A DNA stretch of 64,000 nt from an uncultured Desulfobacter sp. (GCF_963677125.1 NZ_OY781882.1:1992501-2056500); one strand, 5' to 3'. Positions 18,175 to 28,095 are shown, counted from the stretch's first letter. The notes: generated by a model not told the origin, from the letters alone. Numbers and translations: made by a program.

Positions 18175-21100
18175 CTATCGTGGCTGGAATGTAAATTTTA
18201 AGAACCGAACATCCAGCGGATTAATTTCAAAATTCTTTGTTTTTACTTTTATGTTGTTTATCAGATCTTGCCCGCCTGTTTCTTTTTTTGGTAAGAGAAG
18301 CCTCACCTTCATTGGTTTTTTATTCAAACCGACCAGATAAACCAGCATACCATTTTTTATCGATACAGCACGCGCTTCTATCGGCCATGAGGGTTTCCCG
18401 TTGGGTTGCAGTAAGCGAATAGGCCGTTTAATCTTTGATTTCTCATAAAACTTGTCAAATTGGAAGGCAAGCTCTTTCAACCTACTATTTTTAAAGTCAT
18501 ATTTAAAATTATAAATAACACCATCTTTGTTACTTAAAGTTATTGGATAGTCTACCTTGTATTCATTTTTTTTCAGGCTACCTTCTTCTATGGCAATGTG
18601 TCCACCCTGATCAATATACTTAAATATTGCCGAGCGTGTCTCCTTCTCAATAAATCGGGCACCAGACACTATCAATAACCTGCAATCGGATAATTCCCCA
18701 GACTGTATCATTCGGTCTGTAATAAATCCAATTGGTGCATCCAATCCATTTGCTGCTTCGTAAGTTTGTGTAAGAATGTCCGCATAGGCATCTCCGAGCA
18801 GAAATAAAGAAGGTCGAGAAAAATATATCATTACCTGGGGCTTGCTGGGGAAAGCTGTTACATAATGGGAAAGCCTTCGCAGGTCGAGGGCTGAACTGGC
18901 AGTGCCCCATGCTGCTTTAGGTTGGCTCCAAGCGGTATGCTTAAGACCGGGTGCGTTGCATTTTCCTTGTAAAGCTCCGGTTGCCCAAAGCCAGAACTGG
19001 CTCATTCTCAGACCGTGGAGATAACTGTGGAGATATGCTGTACGTACATATTTTTCGTCTATGTTCGGCTCGTGCACAAAGTGAAGCTCATGATCTGCCA
19101 ATGGTTTTTGAGGTGCTATAGATCTCTGGAAATCAAGAAGCATAATGGACCATTTCGACCAGTCATAGGCGTACTGCCAGTGATCAGGCTTTCGGAAGGT
19201 ATCCGAACCGGGAATATCCCACAAAAGAGCTTCCCGCTCAAAATCAATGCCCATTTGGGGATTAAGGAATCTTTCACAGCTTGGTTTATTAGAGAGTATC
19301 ACCGAAGAGTCGTGCCTTTTGACCTGCCTGAAAAGCCATTCAAACCATTTGGATACCTGATCCTGGTGAAATGTTAACCAGTCAAATTTATTTGTCTCTG
19401 TTGATCTTTCAAGGCAGTCAATTTCAGCGAATTCATGAAATTGTGTCTTCCATGCCGCATTCAGGCTTTTAATATTTGAGAATTTACGCTGTAGATATCC
19501 TCGGAACAATTCAAGATAATGCGCATCACAACTTTTATAAGAGGGTTCATTCATCATCCAGAAAACACGAAAGCCGGGAATATTTTTTAGATTAGGAAAA
19601 AGTTCAGTATAATACCTTTCCACCAGCTGTTTCAAATTGGGGGAATCAATGGCGAAAGGGAAAAAACGGCCATACAGGCCGGGACCTCTTCCTGATCTTT
19701 TGAGAACCGGATCCCATTTAGGAAGGTCTTCCAAGCTTCTTCCCCCGATTATATCCGGATATTTTTCTAAGGCCCAATCAGGAATTTTGGTAAGATGCGG
19801 GGTATATGAAACCGCAAGATTCATATCATACAGTTGTTTCCAGCTTTTTATCAAGTTGGGAACCGCAGTTTTATCAATTGTATTATCGCTTTTCAGCATT
19901 TTAAAACTTGAATAGACATCATAATCATCGCCAATAACATTAAAACCATAATCCCTATACATAGGAAGCGCTTTTTGTAATTCTCCATACCCCAAGGCAC
20001 CAATCAGCAAGATAGGCTTATTTCCAACCCAAAAATTCCCATCATGAATTTTTATCTGGTCAACTGGTAGGTCTGGAACCACAAAAGGGCTTTTCTTCCC
20101 ATGTCTAATGTCTTGCAGTGTCTGAATCTGATTTGTACATAGTTGTGATAAGAACTCAAGGTCTTGTATTGCCTCGTAAAGCATACCAGAGCTATATTTT
20201 AATCCGGCAATCTTTATAAATCTTTTTGTTATTGCCAATGCAGCCTTTTGATAATCGATTGGAATGTTTTCTTTAATGGCGATATCGGTATCTTCCTCAA
20301 GTTTAATCTTTTTGACTTGTGCTATCGCTCTTGAATGATCGTAATCAGCCGGGGTAAAAAATTCTAAATCAATTTTTTTTTTTAGAGCCCCTGCCTGAAG
20401 ACTTAAATGGGATTTCCTCTCATGTCTGATTTTCGGTGTCCACCTGATTTTCAGGTGGTTAAATCCATTGTACAAATCGGTTGATACAAAGTTTACGTCC
20501 TCCGTACTGCCTTTGTCTGCCATGCTCACTTTTATATGCATTGGGTCGATATTCCGGTTAAGGTAAACATAAGCATCAAATAATAACTCATTGAAATTAG
20601 TAAGAGATTCAATCCTTTCTGGAATATCCGCAAACAATGATATTGAATTATCATTCCTGACTATATCCCAAAAAGGGGTTGCCTTTTCCCCTTTCTCAAT
20701 TTTGATATCATCAATTATCAAATTATCTGTCGGACTGTTGCTGATAATCATCAGACGGAATAATTTATCACTTTCTTTTGCTGTAAAACTTTTTTCAAAC
20801 CGACGCCATTTACCATTTGTGCTTTTTAACCTAAGTCTAACCCACCATGAGTCCCCCCCACCTCCTATCCAAGCATGCCCCGGGGCATTGGAGTTTACGT
20901 ACGCACTGATCGTATAAGTTTTCCCGGGAGTAAGGTTTATGGGGTTTGTATAAGCAAGTTGCCCGTATACATGTGGAATTTTAGGTGAATTATTTGTAAT
21001 TAAAATGGCATGTTTGCCGCTACGCGATGAGTTTATAATCTTGAAGGTAGCATCAGCTTGATTTGTTTTCCAATTCCAGTTTTGGGGACGTCTATCCGCT

Positions 21101-21303
21101 ATTTCCTCAAAACTCGCATTGGAAACCAAATTTGTATCTATTTCTTTTTCGGAGCAAGGAACGACCATGACCTCAAGTGTCCCAGATTTACTTGTAAATC
21201 TGGGGAAATCAACCGATGCCTGGGCTACTCTCAGCCCATCGGCGATGAAGCCCAGACTAATAAGAAAATATATAACAATTATTTTAGCAAACAGTTGCAG
21301 CAT
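18175..21303 (-). CDS. Large secreted glycoside hydrolase (GH42-like TIM barrel) with carbohydrate-binding module
   Basis: 1042 residues. A signal peptide (to VAQA, about residue 30) is followed by a CBM4/9-like beta-sandwich (NASFEE near 62 to DNLIIDDIKIEKG near 205). The catalytic region begins at DGNFWVGNKPILLIGALGYG (about 421-440). FWMMNEPSYKSC gives a clan-A acid/base Glu586, and Glu739 in PLADHELHFVHEP is a candidate nucleophile. Later a glutamine-amidotransferase-like trimerisation segment appears (CRLLIVSGARFIEKETRSAI near 890). A periplasmic polysaccharide-trimming role is inferred from context. Confidence 0.72.
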   Translation of the reverse strand: MLQLFAKIIVIYFLISLGFIADGLRVAQASVDFPRFTSKSGTLEVMVVPCSEKEIDTNLVSNASFEEIADRRPQNWNWKTNQADATFKIINSSRSGKHAILITNNSPKIPHVYGQLAYTNPINLTPGKTYTISAYVNSNAPGHAWIGGGGDSWWVRLRLKSTNGKWRRFEKSFTAKESDKLFRLMIISNSPTDNLIIDDIKIEKGEKATPFWDIVRNDNSISLFADIPERIESLTNFNELLFDAYVYLNRNIDPMHIKVSMADKGSTEDVNFVSTDLYNGFNHLKIRWTPKIRHERKSHLSLQAGALKKKIDLEFFTPADYDHSRAIAQVKKIKLEEDTDIAIKENIPIDYQKAALAITKRFIKIAGLKYSSGMLYEAIQDLEFLSQLCTNQIQTLQDIRHGKKSPFVVPDLPVDQIKIHDGNFWVGNKPILLIGALGYGELQKALPMYRDYGFNVIGDDYDVYSSFKMLKSDNTIDKTAVPNLIKSWKQLYDMNLAVSYTPHLTKIPDWALEKYPDIIGGRSLEDLPKWDPVLKRSGRGPGLYGRFFPFAIDSPNLKQLVERYYTELFPNLKNIPGFRVFWMMNEPSYKSCDAHYLELFRGYLQRKFSNIKSLNAAWKTQFHEFAEIDCLERSTETNKFDWLTFHQDQVSKWFEWLFRQVKRHDSSVILSNKPSCERFLNPQMGIDFEREALLWDIPGSDTFRKPDHWQYAYDWSKWSIMLLDFQRSIAPQKPLADHELHFVHEPNIDEKYVRTAYLHSYLHGLRMSQFWLWATGALQGKCNAPGLKHTAWSQPKAAWGTASSALDLRRLSHYVTAFPSKPQVMIYFSRPSLFLLGDAYADILTQTYEAANGLDAPIGFITDRMIQSGELSDCRLLIVSGARFIEKETRSAIFKYIDQGGHIAIEEGSLKKNEYKVDYPITLSNKDGVIYNFKYDFKNSRLKELAFQFDKFYEKSKIKRPIRLLQPNGKPSWPIEARAVSIKNGMLVYLVGLNKKPMKVRLLLPKKETGGQDLINNIKVKTKNFEINPLDVRFLKFTFQPR

Positions 21304-21380
21304 ATTTCATAAGGCCGTTGCCGGACTGTGGCCGCTATTCGCGGGCACTCGCACTTTTTTGTGCAGTTATAGGTGTTAGA

Positions 21381-22349
21381 TTACAGAAATGATTGAACCG
21401 TTTTAGACAAACCTTGTTCCAGTGAATGCTTTGCACACCAGTTTAACATCTTTTTTGCCTTTGAAGTATCTGAAAAATTTCGCATAACATCCCCTATCAA
21501 TTTCTCGCCGTGTTTTATTTTTACATTTTTTATTTGTTTTTTTTCCAAAATGGGCACCAGAATTTTTACCATTTCAAGCACCGTAGTCTCTTTATTTGTG
21601 GCAATCTGGAACGTTTCTCCACCAATGCAGGGGACTTTCTGGGCCTGTCTTACGGCATGAATCAGATCCTCAATAAAAATAAAATCCCTGGTCTGGTTGC
21701 CGTCGCCATATATTTCAAGGGTCTCGCCTTTAATCGCCTGTTTGATGAACTTTGCAACCACGGAATTTTTATGGCCTGAACCTGGGCCGTATACGTTACC
21801 GAATCTTAAGGCAACGGTCTCAACACCAAATGTTTTAAAAAAGGCGGAACAATATCCTTCTCCGGCAAGTTTGCTGGCACCGTATGGAGATACAGGGTGA
21901 GGCGCCAGTTCCTCATGAATGGGCGGTTCAACTTCTCCGGCCGGGGCGCCTGAAGAAGCAAAAATGAATCTCTTGACGTTATTGTGCCTGGCTGCGTCCA
22001 GCATGTTGAAAGTGCCGATAACATTGGCGGTCATGTCGGCCCTGGGGTCTTTTACTGAAGGGGCAACCCCCGTATTGGCAGCCAGATGAACGATAACATC
22101 CATATCTTTTGCTGCATTCATACAGGTTTGTTCGTCAGTTATATCGCCAACTATTAACTGGACATCCTCGATTCCTGTTTTTTCTTCAGAGAATTTGCAA
22201 ACGTTCCTAAGATCATCCCGGGCCCCAACTGTAAGGTTATCCAAAACCCGGATAAAGTGGCCACCCTCTTTTACAAGATTTTTAATCAGGCTGGTGCCGA
22301 TAAAACCGCATCCGCCGGTAATCAGCCATTTAGTTTTCTTTATGCCCAT
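21381..22349 (-). CDS. NAD-dependent nucleotide-sugar epimerase/dehydratase
   Basis: 322 residues, extended SDR fold. Seen: GGCGFIGTSLIKNL (NAD-binding GxxGxxG), LAANTGVAPSVKDP, and the catalytic PYGASKLAGEGY (YxxxK). Length and motifs fit UDP-glucose 4-epimerase-like or UDP-glucuronate decarboxylase-like enzymes, but the usual SSSAVYG is replaced by SSGAPAGE, so substrate is uncertain. Its start overlaps the SQD1-like gene by 10 nt, so the two probably act in one pathway. Confidence 0.85.
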   Translation of the reverse strand: MGIKKTKWLITGGCGFIGTSLIKNLVKEGGHFIRVLDNLTVGARDDLRNVCKFSEEKTGIEDVQLIVGDITDEQTCMNAAKDMDVIVHLAANTGVAPSVKDPRADMTANVIGTFNMLDAARHNNVKRFIFASSGAPAGEVEPPIHEELAPHPVSPYGASKLAGEGYCSAFFKTFGVETVALRFGNVYGPGSGHKNSVVAKFIKQAIKGETLEIYGDGNQTRDFIFIEDLIHAVRQAQKVPCIGGETFQIATNKETTVLEMVKILVPILEKKQIKNVKIKHGEKLIGDVMRNFSDTSKAKKMLNWCAKHSLEQGLSKTVQSFL

Positions 22350-23488
22350 TTGACGCCTCTGAATATACAGGATTCTTTAATATGGTCTTTATATTTAAGA
22401 ACGGTTTCCATCATCTGCGCAAGGATATCCTCTGTGAGATAGTGGGGTTTTAATCCGAGTTCAAGTAATCCGGTATGAACTGGATTGTAATAGTGATCTT
22501 CAGCTTCCTTCCTGGGGTTGGGCAGTGATTTTACTTGCACGTCCAAGTTAAAATTTTTGCCGGTTTTCTGAACTTTATCCGCCAGTTGGTTAACTGAAAA
22601 CGTTTCTACAAATTGGTTGAATATTCGCAATTCACCTTTTTCTGCCGGATTCTCAAGGGAGAGCCTGACGCATTGAAGAGTGTCCCTGAGATCCAGATAT
22701 CCCCGAGTTTGCCCGCCTTTGCCGTATACGGTCAGGGGGTATCCGGCCACTGCCTGGACAATGAATCGGTTGAGTACTGTACCGAACAATTCATCGTAAT
22801 TAAAAAACGGGAAAAGTTTTTCGTTGCCTTGATTTTCGTCAGTATGCAGACCGTAAACCGGCCCCTGCATAAGGTCTGTAACTTTGAGGTCCCACATCCT
22901 TACATAAAACCAGAGCAGGTCAGTGTCCATGACTTTGGTGGTGTGATAGAGGCTGCCGGCCTGGCGGGGATAAAGAAATTTTTGATTCCTGCCTTTATGT
23001 TTTATATCAATCCAGCCTTCTTCAATATCAATGTTGGGGGTACCGTACTCGCCCATGGTGCCCAGTTTGATGATATGGGCGGCAGGAGCAAATTCTTTAA
23101 CGGCAAATATCACATTGGCAGTTACATCCAGATTGTTTTTAAGGGTAAGCGTCGCAGCCTTCCTGTTAAGCATGGAGTACGGGGCGGAAGGCTGTTCTGC
23201 ATAGTGAATGACAACCTCGGGTTGCGATTCGGCAAAAATTCGACTGACAAAACCCCAGTTACATAGATCACCAATATAGGTAGTGATTTTATGGCCGGAT
23301 TGTTCTTGCCAGAAGTTAACCCTGTCATGTAGATTGGGAACAGGGAACAGTGCTTCGGAATCTTCTTCCCTGCATATATTTCTTCGAAGGTAATTATCAA
23401 CTATGGTGACATCATGATTAAAGGCGGTCAAATTCATGGCTGTGGGCCAACCTAGGTATCCGTCCCCGCCCAGTATCAATACTTTCAT
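22340..23488 (-). CDS. UDP-sulfoquinovose synthase-like (SQD1/SqdB/Agl3 family)
   Basis: 382 residues. The long N-terminal form of the SQD1 group is clear: GGDGYLGWPTAMNL, DNYLRRN, YAEQPSAPYSM, GTMGEYGTPNIDIEEGWI, YPRQAGSLYHTTK and DLMQGPVYG. Thr144, Tyr181 and Lys185 match the catalytic triad of the plant enzyme with almost the same numbering. The family makes UDP-sulfoquinovose from UDP-glucose and sulfite. No SqdX/SQD2 sulfolipid synthase is nearby, and it lies within glycan genes, so the sugar may go into the exopolysaccharide. Some relatives act on other nucleotide sugars. Confidence 0.8.
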   Translation of the reverse strand: MKVLILGGDGYLGWPTAMNLTAFNHDVTIVDNYLRRNICREEDSEALFPVPNLHDRVNFWQEQSGHKITTYIGDLCNWGFVSRIFAESQPEVVIHYAEQPSAPYSMLNRKAATLTLKNNLDVTANVIFAVKEFAPAAHIIKLGTMGEYGTPNIDIEEGWIDIKHKGRNQKFLYPRQAGSLYHTTKVMDTDLLWFYVRMWDLKVTDLMQGPVYGLHTDENQGNEKLFPFFNYDELFGTVLNRFIVQAVAGYPLTVYGKGGQTRGYLDLRDTLQCVRLSLENPAEKGELRIFNQFVETFSVNQLADKVQKTGKNFNLDVQVKSLPNPRKEAEDHYYNPVHTGLLELGLKPHYLTEDILAQMMETVLKYKDHIKESCIFRGVKWA

Positions 23489-23503
23489 TTTATCTCCTTA
23501 AGC

Positions 23504-24580
23504 TTATGGCCAGTATCTTTTGTCCGGATGTGAGGAATCCATGCATTCGTCAAGAAGTTTGTTCGATAAAAGAAACGCTCTGAGTTCTTCTTTAGACAAA
23601 ACCGGTTCGTTAGAAGAGTTATACGGATTTGTCACGGTTTCGTTTATAATTTCGTTATGCTCATAGGGAGACTTGTTATACAATCCTTCAAATGCGGGTT
23701 TAACTGCGAAATAGTTCTTCAACTCCATTGCCCTTCTCGTTTCTTCATGGCTCATCAGTTCTTCGTAGAGTTTCTCACCCGGCTTGGTTCCAATAATATT
23801 AACTTTAATATTATCCGGGTTATGACCGTAAACCGGGGCAAGCTCTTTGATCATTACTTCTGCCAGATCTTTGATTCGAATCACAGGCATTTTGGTGATA
23901 AACACATAACCGCCTGCCGCAATTTCAGCTGAATCAATGACCAGTTGCACTGCCTGTTTTATGCTCATAATGAACCGGGTCATCTCCGGGTCCGTCAGAG
24001 TTATAGGACCACCTTTTTTAATCTGTTCTTTAAATATTGGAATAACCGAGCCTCTTGAACCTAGAACGTTGCCAAACCGGGTCGATGCAAACAATGTTCT
24101 TTCCGCCCGTTGGTTACTGTTCGCCGCAGTCATTAATCGCTCACCCATAAGCTTGGATGTGCCCATGACGTTGGTCGGATTTACAGCCTTGTCGGAACTT
24201 GTAAAAATCACTTTTTCGACTTGGTTGCCGGAGGCGGCAGTAATAATATTTTTCACTCCTTGAATATTCGTTTGAACCGCTTCAAAGGGATTTCGTTCAC
24301 AGAGGATGACGTGCTTCAATGCTGCAGTATGAAATACAATGTCTATGCCTTGCATCATTCTAAATAATTTTTCGCTGTCCCTAATGTCAGTCAGGGCAAA
24401 ACTGACATTGGTGTGAGACAAATGTCTTTGTTCCAGAAAAAAAAGTTCACTTTCATTGTTATCTATGCAGACAACTTCTTTGACCTGATAATCTTCAAGT
24501 AGCTGTTTAGTCAGTTCGCTGCCGATAGTTCCGCATGCCCCTGTGACTAAAATTCTTTTTTGTGATAAAAAATTTCCCAT
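23504..24580 (-). CDS. UDP-GlcNAc 4,6-dehydratase/epimerase-like (CapD/PseB family)
   Basis: 358 residues of the soluble short form of the FlaA1/CapD family. Seen: VTGACGTIGSELTKQLL (NAD site), HTAALKHVILCERNPFEA, FTSSDKAVNPTNVMGTSKLM. The SDR tyrosine is replaced by Met in the MGTSK motif, as usual in this family, where SDK residues take over. It would open a pathway to a deoxy-amino sugar. It is the first gene of the locus as visible; AT-rich sequence with TATAAT-like tracts lies just upstream (24590-24620). Confidence 0.87.
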   Translation of the reverse strand: MGNFLSQKRILVTGACGTIGSELTKQLLEDYQVKEVVCIDNNESELFFLEQRHLSHTNVSFALTDIRDSEKLFRMMQGIDIVFHTAALKHVILCERNPFEAVQTNIQGVKNIITAASGNQVEKVIFTSSDKAVNPTNVMGTSKLMGERLMTAANSNQRAERTLFASTRFGNVLGSRGSVIPIFKEQIKKGGPITLTDPEMTRFIMSIKQAVQLVIDSAEIAAGGYVFITKMPVIRIKDLAEVMIKELAPVYGHNPDNIKVNIIGTKPGEKLYEELMSHEETRRAMELKNYFAVKPAFEGLYNKSPYEHNEIINETVTNPYNSSNEPVLSKEELRAFLLSNKLLDECMDSSHPDKRYWP

Positions 24581-24634
24581 GTTTAATGATCCAAAAAATA
24601 TTTATTATATTATATTATAAACGCTTATATTTAT

Positions 24635-25050
24635 TTACGCCGCTTTAAATTCAAGGTCGGGCATAGATAAAACAAACAGGGTGGTGGCAAATCGGCAAAC
24701 AGATGGCAAACAATGGAGAAAGAAGTTGGCCTCTTTGAAACAACTCTTTAATGAGGATTGGCTTTGCTGTCTTTTCAGCGGATCCTGGTTAACGGCAAAA
24801 TAAACTAGAAGGTTGATGTCAAGATAATGCATCATTCATTTCGTTCATAAAATCGTTGATGTTGACACTATCTTCGACGTCAATTATTGCTGCATTTTTA
24901 AAAACACATTCTATCATTTTTTTGTATTATCTTTTTTATTTCTTTCAGTTGGAGAAATTAACAGTTCAAGTTCCTGATTTGATTAACCAACTCTGGTGAC
25001 AGCGTAATGACTATTTGATTGGTTTTGGGATTAATTATTTCACGAAGCAT
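24635..25050 (-). pseudogene. Broken toxin-antitoxin module (antitoxin plus PIN-domain N-terminus)
   Basis: From the ATG at 25050 one frame gives MLREIINPKTNQIVITLSPE then LVNQ; a frameshift leads into ELELLISPTERNKKDNTKK. A short second ORF ends NDFMNEMNDALS, overlapping MMHYLDINLLVYFAVNQDP, the N-terminus of a PIN-domain VapC with its first Asp. The toxin loses homology after about 35 residues. All parts are too short to work. Confidence 0.55.
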
Positions 25051-25078
25051 TGTGCCACGTTCCTTTCGTCTTACTAAA

Positions 25079-25093
25079 CAGGGTCTGACCCTG
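25079..25093. repeat. Palindromic junction motif CAGGGTCTGACCCTG
   Basis: Seven-base arms around a central T. Variants recur at 28081-28095, 31141-31155 and 34269-34283, each at a boundary between unrelated modules. The copy at 34269 also shares flanking AATTGAGTTTTTAA-type sequence with this one. Confidence 0.65.
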
Positions 25094-25351
25094 GTACTCA
25101 ACTGAGTTTTTAAATAAAAAGCAATATTTAAATCTCTATTTTGGGTATTAGGACGCCCTTTTCACCTCCGAAAAATCCAATTTACGGATATCACAGTTTA
25201 GGAACTGGCCTCAAACAATTTTCCCTTTTTGCTAATCCTACAACGCGGGCGTCCCGCCCACGTTGTCGGTTAAACTATTTCGGACTCGTTCCTAAAAAAT
25301 TCAGCTGGTCAAGGCCTTGTATCTGAACCCCTTGTTTGCGTATAAAGTGTT

Positions 25352-25510
25352 GGGGCCGCCACACCAACAAACTAATTTCATTACAATTAAACTCAAAATT
25401 AGCCCCCGATTCACCCTTAAACCAACATTTTCGACCTCCAAAATAGCAGTTTAAGGTTTTTCATCCCACTAATTCAAGTTCCAATCATTTCTCATATTAC
25501 ACTGATTCAA
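25352..25510 (-). repeat. RAYT unit, 3'-end fragment (copy 1)
   Basis: Begins with GGGGCCGCCACACCAACA, continues through the conserved non-coding tail (ATTTCATTACAATTAAACTC) and the last codons of the transposase before losing similarity near 25510. Same element as the eight other copies in this island. Confidence 0.7.
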
Positions 25511-25557
25511 GTTGATTTCATTAACAGGATTCTTTTCAATGCTATACGAGAATTAGG

Positions 25558-25728
25558 GTCAAACCTTGATTATTGTCCTTAATTTCGTTTTGGGGGCGGA
25601 CCGAGATAACTCACTGAATTGTTGGAATGCCGGGGACATCATACATAATTGCTATTTTTTTCTGGTATAGCCGCAGGTCACGCTGACTGAAGGTTGTGTC
25701 TACCTTCCCACTGCTTTGGAGCCAATCT
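25558..25728. repeat. 171-bp near-identical duplication, copy 1
   Basis: Differs from 30327-30498 at about four positions. On the minus strand it contains a 38-codon frame ending YDVPGIPTIQ. It ends 5 nt from the stop of the Rpn-like gene at 25734. What it is part of is not clear. Confidence 0.85.
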
Positions 25729-25733
25729 CCTTT

Positions 25734-26477
25734 TTATTTTGTATTTTCATCCAACAGAAACAATGGAATATCTATCTGCTCGTTGTTCAGAATTTTCTCC
25801 ACTGAGTCCACATTGACCTGAGCAATTTGGGCAATCACCTCTACAGGGATCCCTTGTTTTTTCGCATTACGAATCATGGCAACCATTGTCTTATAGCCGC
25901 CTTCTTTATGACCTTCTTTGCGACCTTGTTTACGGCCCATATCTTGTAAATATTCAGCTAACATGGCTGTATCCTCATGCTGTATTAATTCTTGGCTCAA
26001 TCGCCTCTGCTCTTCCGGCCTTACCTCTGCGTACACATCAATAAACACGGCATATTTCTCAAACAGCGGTAGGGCGGCCACTTGAAAAAGCCCGGTATAC
26101 GCCTGCCGGATCACTTTGTTACGCTCTGATGGATCATAATTCATTTTGGGCAGCAGAATCTTCACCACCGGATTGTTTACAGTATAAAAACCACGGGCAT
26201 TGAAGTCAAACAGCTTGCAATGGATGTACTCGAAATAAACAAAAAGCTGATCTGCAACCCGGCTTTCAAGTCGGCGTTTCACACTTGTTTTCCATTGTAT
26301 TCGATCGGTGAACAATACTGTGGGGACAACGGTTGCATCCGGGTGTTCCTCCATCAGATCTACTGTGTACCGCATCAGTTTGTGAATGGAAAACCGGCTT
26401 TTATCTTCCTGAAACTCCACCAGCCATAATAAAAGTGATTTTTCTCGAAATTGGAACAAAATTGGCATGTCCAACAC
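25734..26477 (-). pseudogene. Rpn-type nuclease/transposase-like protein, N-terminally truncated
   Basis: 247 codons opening at GTG with no ribosome-binding site. LLLWLVEFQEDKSRFSIHKL near residue 15-35 is the E-x-Q part of the PD-(D/E)XK core of the Rpn/Transposase_31 and DUF4351-like families; the expected first 40 or so residues are replaced by RAYT-derived sequence that stays in frame. The C-terminus has GRKQGRKEGHKEGG and the terminal EKILNNEQIDIP segment typical of the group. It may still be expressed but is probably a broken copy. Confidence 0.6.
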
Positions 26478-26513
26478 GAGATTAGCATCAGAGAGATGGT
26501 GCTTTTTGTGCGT

Positions 26514-26868
26514 TTTGGGGTCACCAACAACAGACCGATTTCATTACGATTAAACTCTAAATATAGCCCCAATCCACCCTTAAACCAACATTTTCGACCC
26601 CGAAAATACCAGTTTAAGATTTTTCATTCCACGCAATCAGGTTCCAATCTTCATTCTCATAACAGCTATATGCAGCCTGTTCCTCTCGGAGTTCAAAGGT
26701 CCCTTCACTCTCTACAACCTGCCTGCCCCGAGCTCGCCCTATCAATCCATCTTGCACATCTTTGACAAAACGTTCATCACCAACGGCTACACTCTCCGTC
26801 CATCAACTCTGCCGCTTATGCCTTTCACTGGAAAATGCTTCTTCAACCCACTTTCTGTGAACTCCATA
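26514..26868 (-). pseudogene. RAYT transposase fragment (copy 2)
   Basis: Tail from the TTGGGGTC end, then codons 26614-26866 encoding HRKWVEEAFSSERHKRQS, a TGA stop, then WTESVAVGDERFVKDVQDGL and the C-terminus NEDWNLIAWNEKS. The HUH catalytic N-terminal half is missing. The following 26869-27083 holds no gene I can support. Confidence 0.75.
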
Positions 26869-27083
26869 ATAAGGGAAGCAAGACTATACATCGGACAGCG
26901 GCTGGGCATTGGTTTAGTGCAACAATCACTGACAGGGTCTGATTTTAAAAGCTATTCTTTTTTGAGGTATCTGTGGGTGATATCCCCCCCAAAAAAAATG
27001 TAGATTCTTTTTCTACCCGGCACACTTCAAGCAGGGGCATGACCCCGCACGCAATGCAGTGATCAGGGCCTTGGGGCATGACG

Positions 27084-28064
27084 TTATTGTCTGGAATTCT
27101 GTTCACCAAGAAGATGCAAAGGAACTTCAACAGGTTCTTTGTTAATAATTTTTCTGATAATATCGATATTGATATTGGTAAGTCTGGCAATCTCCTGGTC
27201 AGAAAGATTGTTATTTTTCATGTTTCTGATCAAATTCGAAAGGGCTGTGTAGCCTTCTTGCCTGCCTTCCTGCCTGCCTTCCAATCGGCCTTCCAATCGG
27301 CCTTCTTGTCTTAATTTCTCTGCAGTTGTCATTGCGATTACCCCTCCTTGTTTGGATATAGAATCAATCGCATCAATAATGGAGTGCGTTTTAATCTCCG
27401 TTGCAAGATACAAATACTTTATAACGGTTTCGAGAAAATTTAAACCGTTTTGCTCTTGAAAAAACAATTTTCCCAAAGCGAAATATTCTTCTAAAGCCTG
27501 TTCCAAATGGCCAGGGTTAAATACATTCTTCAATATTAACAGGGCCATTTTCAGGGAAACCGTTTCAAATACCCGTAATTTGATATCATCATCAGTATAT
27601 TTTGATAAGTCGATAAAAATATATTGAAAATCGGGAATAAACGGTAATATTTCAATGGCTGGATTGTCAAATACTGACTTCAAACCTTCCGGATCCCAGG
27701 ACTTTTTCCCATGATAAAGCACGATTGGGATAATGGGTGTAAAATGCGCCTTTTGTTTGAGATTGTCACTCCAAATACGGACCATGTATTTTAGAATTTG
27801 ATATGGGAGATTACGCTCGGGGAAACTCTTATGTTCAAACAGCAGGGAAATCCGAATTTCAGACTGATTGAAACCGCATGAATAAACCACATCTGAAAAT
27901 TGTTTGGCCAATTCTTCATCTACGTATGATGTATTCTCCAGATGAAGTGATGAAAAATCAATATTCCCTGCAAGCTCAGATGGAAGCGCATATTTTGAAA
28001 AATCCGCCACATTGAGCTTATCTGAAAATATCTTCTTAAAAAATGAATCGTGATGATCCGGCAT
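27084..28064 (-). CDS. Rpn family recombination-promoting nuclease/putative transposase
   Basis: About 326 residues from the ATG at 28064 (MPDHHDSFFKKIFSD), preferred because the 26 upstream codons read through a dispersed repeat. Seen: DSFFKKIFSD, FSDVVYSCGF with ISLLFEHKSFP (D...ExK nuclease core), LPYQILKYMVRIW, and PIIPIVLYHGKKSWD, all diagnostic of Transposase_31 (PF04754). The C-terminal tail has four LEGR/QEGR repeats from a 12-bp tract at about 27250-27305. Rpn proteins nick DNA and raise recA-independent recombination in E. coli. Confidence 0.85.
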   Translation of the reverse strand: MPDHHDSFFKKIFSDKLNVADFSKYALPSELAGNIDFSSLHLENTSYVDEELAKQFSDVVYSCGFNQSEIRISLLFEHKSFPERNLPYQILKYMVRIWSDNLKQKAHFTPIIPIVLYHGKKSWDPEGLKSVFDNPAIEILPFIPDFQYIFIDLSKYTDDDIKLRVFETVSLKMALLILKNVFNPGHLEQALEEYFALGKLFFQEQNGLNFLETVIKYLYLATEIKTHSIIDAIDSISKQGGVIAMTTAEKLRQEGRLEGRLEGRQEGRQEGYTALSNLIRNMKNNNLSDQEIARLTNINIDIIRKIINKEPVEVPLHLLGEQNSRQ

Positions 28065-28080
28065 CTTGTTTCCTGCAATA

Positions 28081-28095
28081 CAAGGTTTGACCCTG
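28081..28095. repeat. Junction motif copy (CAAGGTTTGACCCTG)
   Basis: Variant of the palindromic CAGGGTCTGACCCTG motif immediately upstream of the Rpn gene, followed by GCTAACC as at 31156. Confidence 0.55.

Noticed and set aside
22613..23266. 217-codon plus-strand ORF opposite the SQD1-like gene
   Set aside because: The minus-strand gene carries all family motifs; the plus-strand frame has none.
26945..27190. 81-codon minus-strand ORF next to the Rpn gene
   Set aside because: Out of frame with and overlapping the Rpn C-terminus; no family match and no ribosome-binding site.
27250..27310. Possible CRISPR-like short repeats
   Set aside because: They are in-frame 12-bp units of the Rpn gene tail (EGR repeats) without spacers. 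No CRISPR array was seen in the window.
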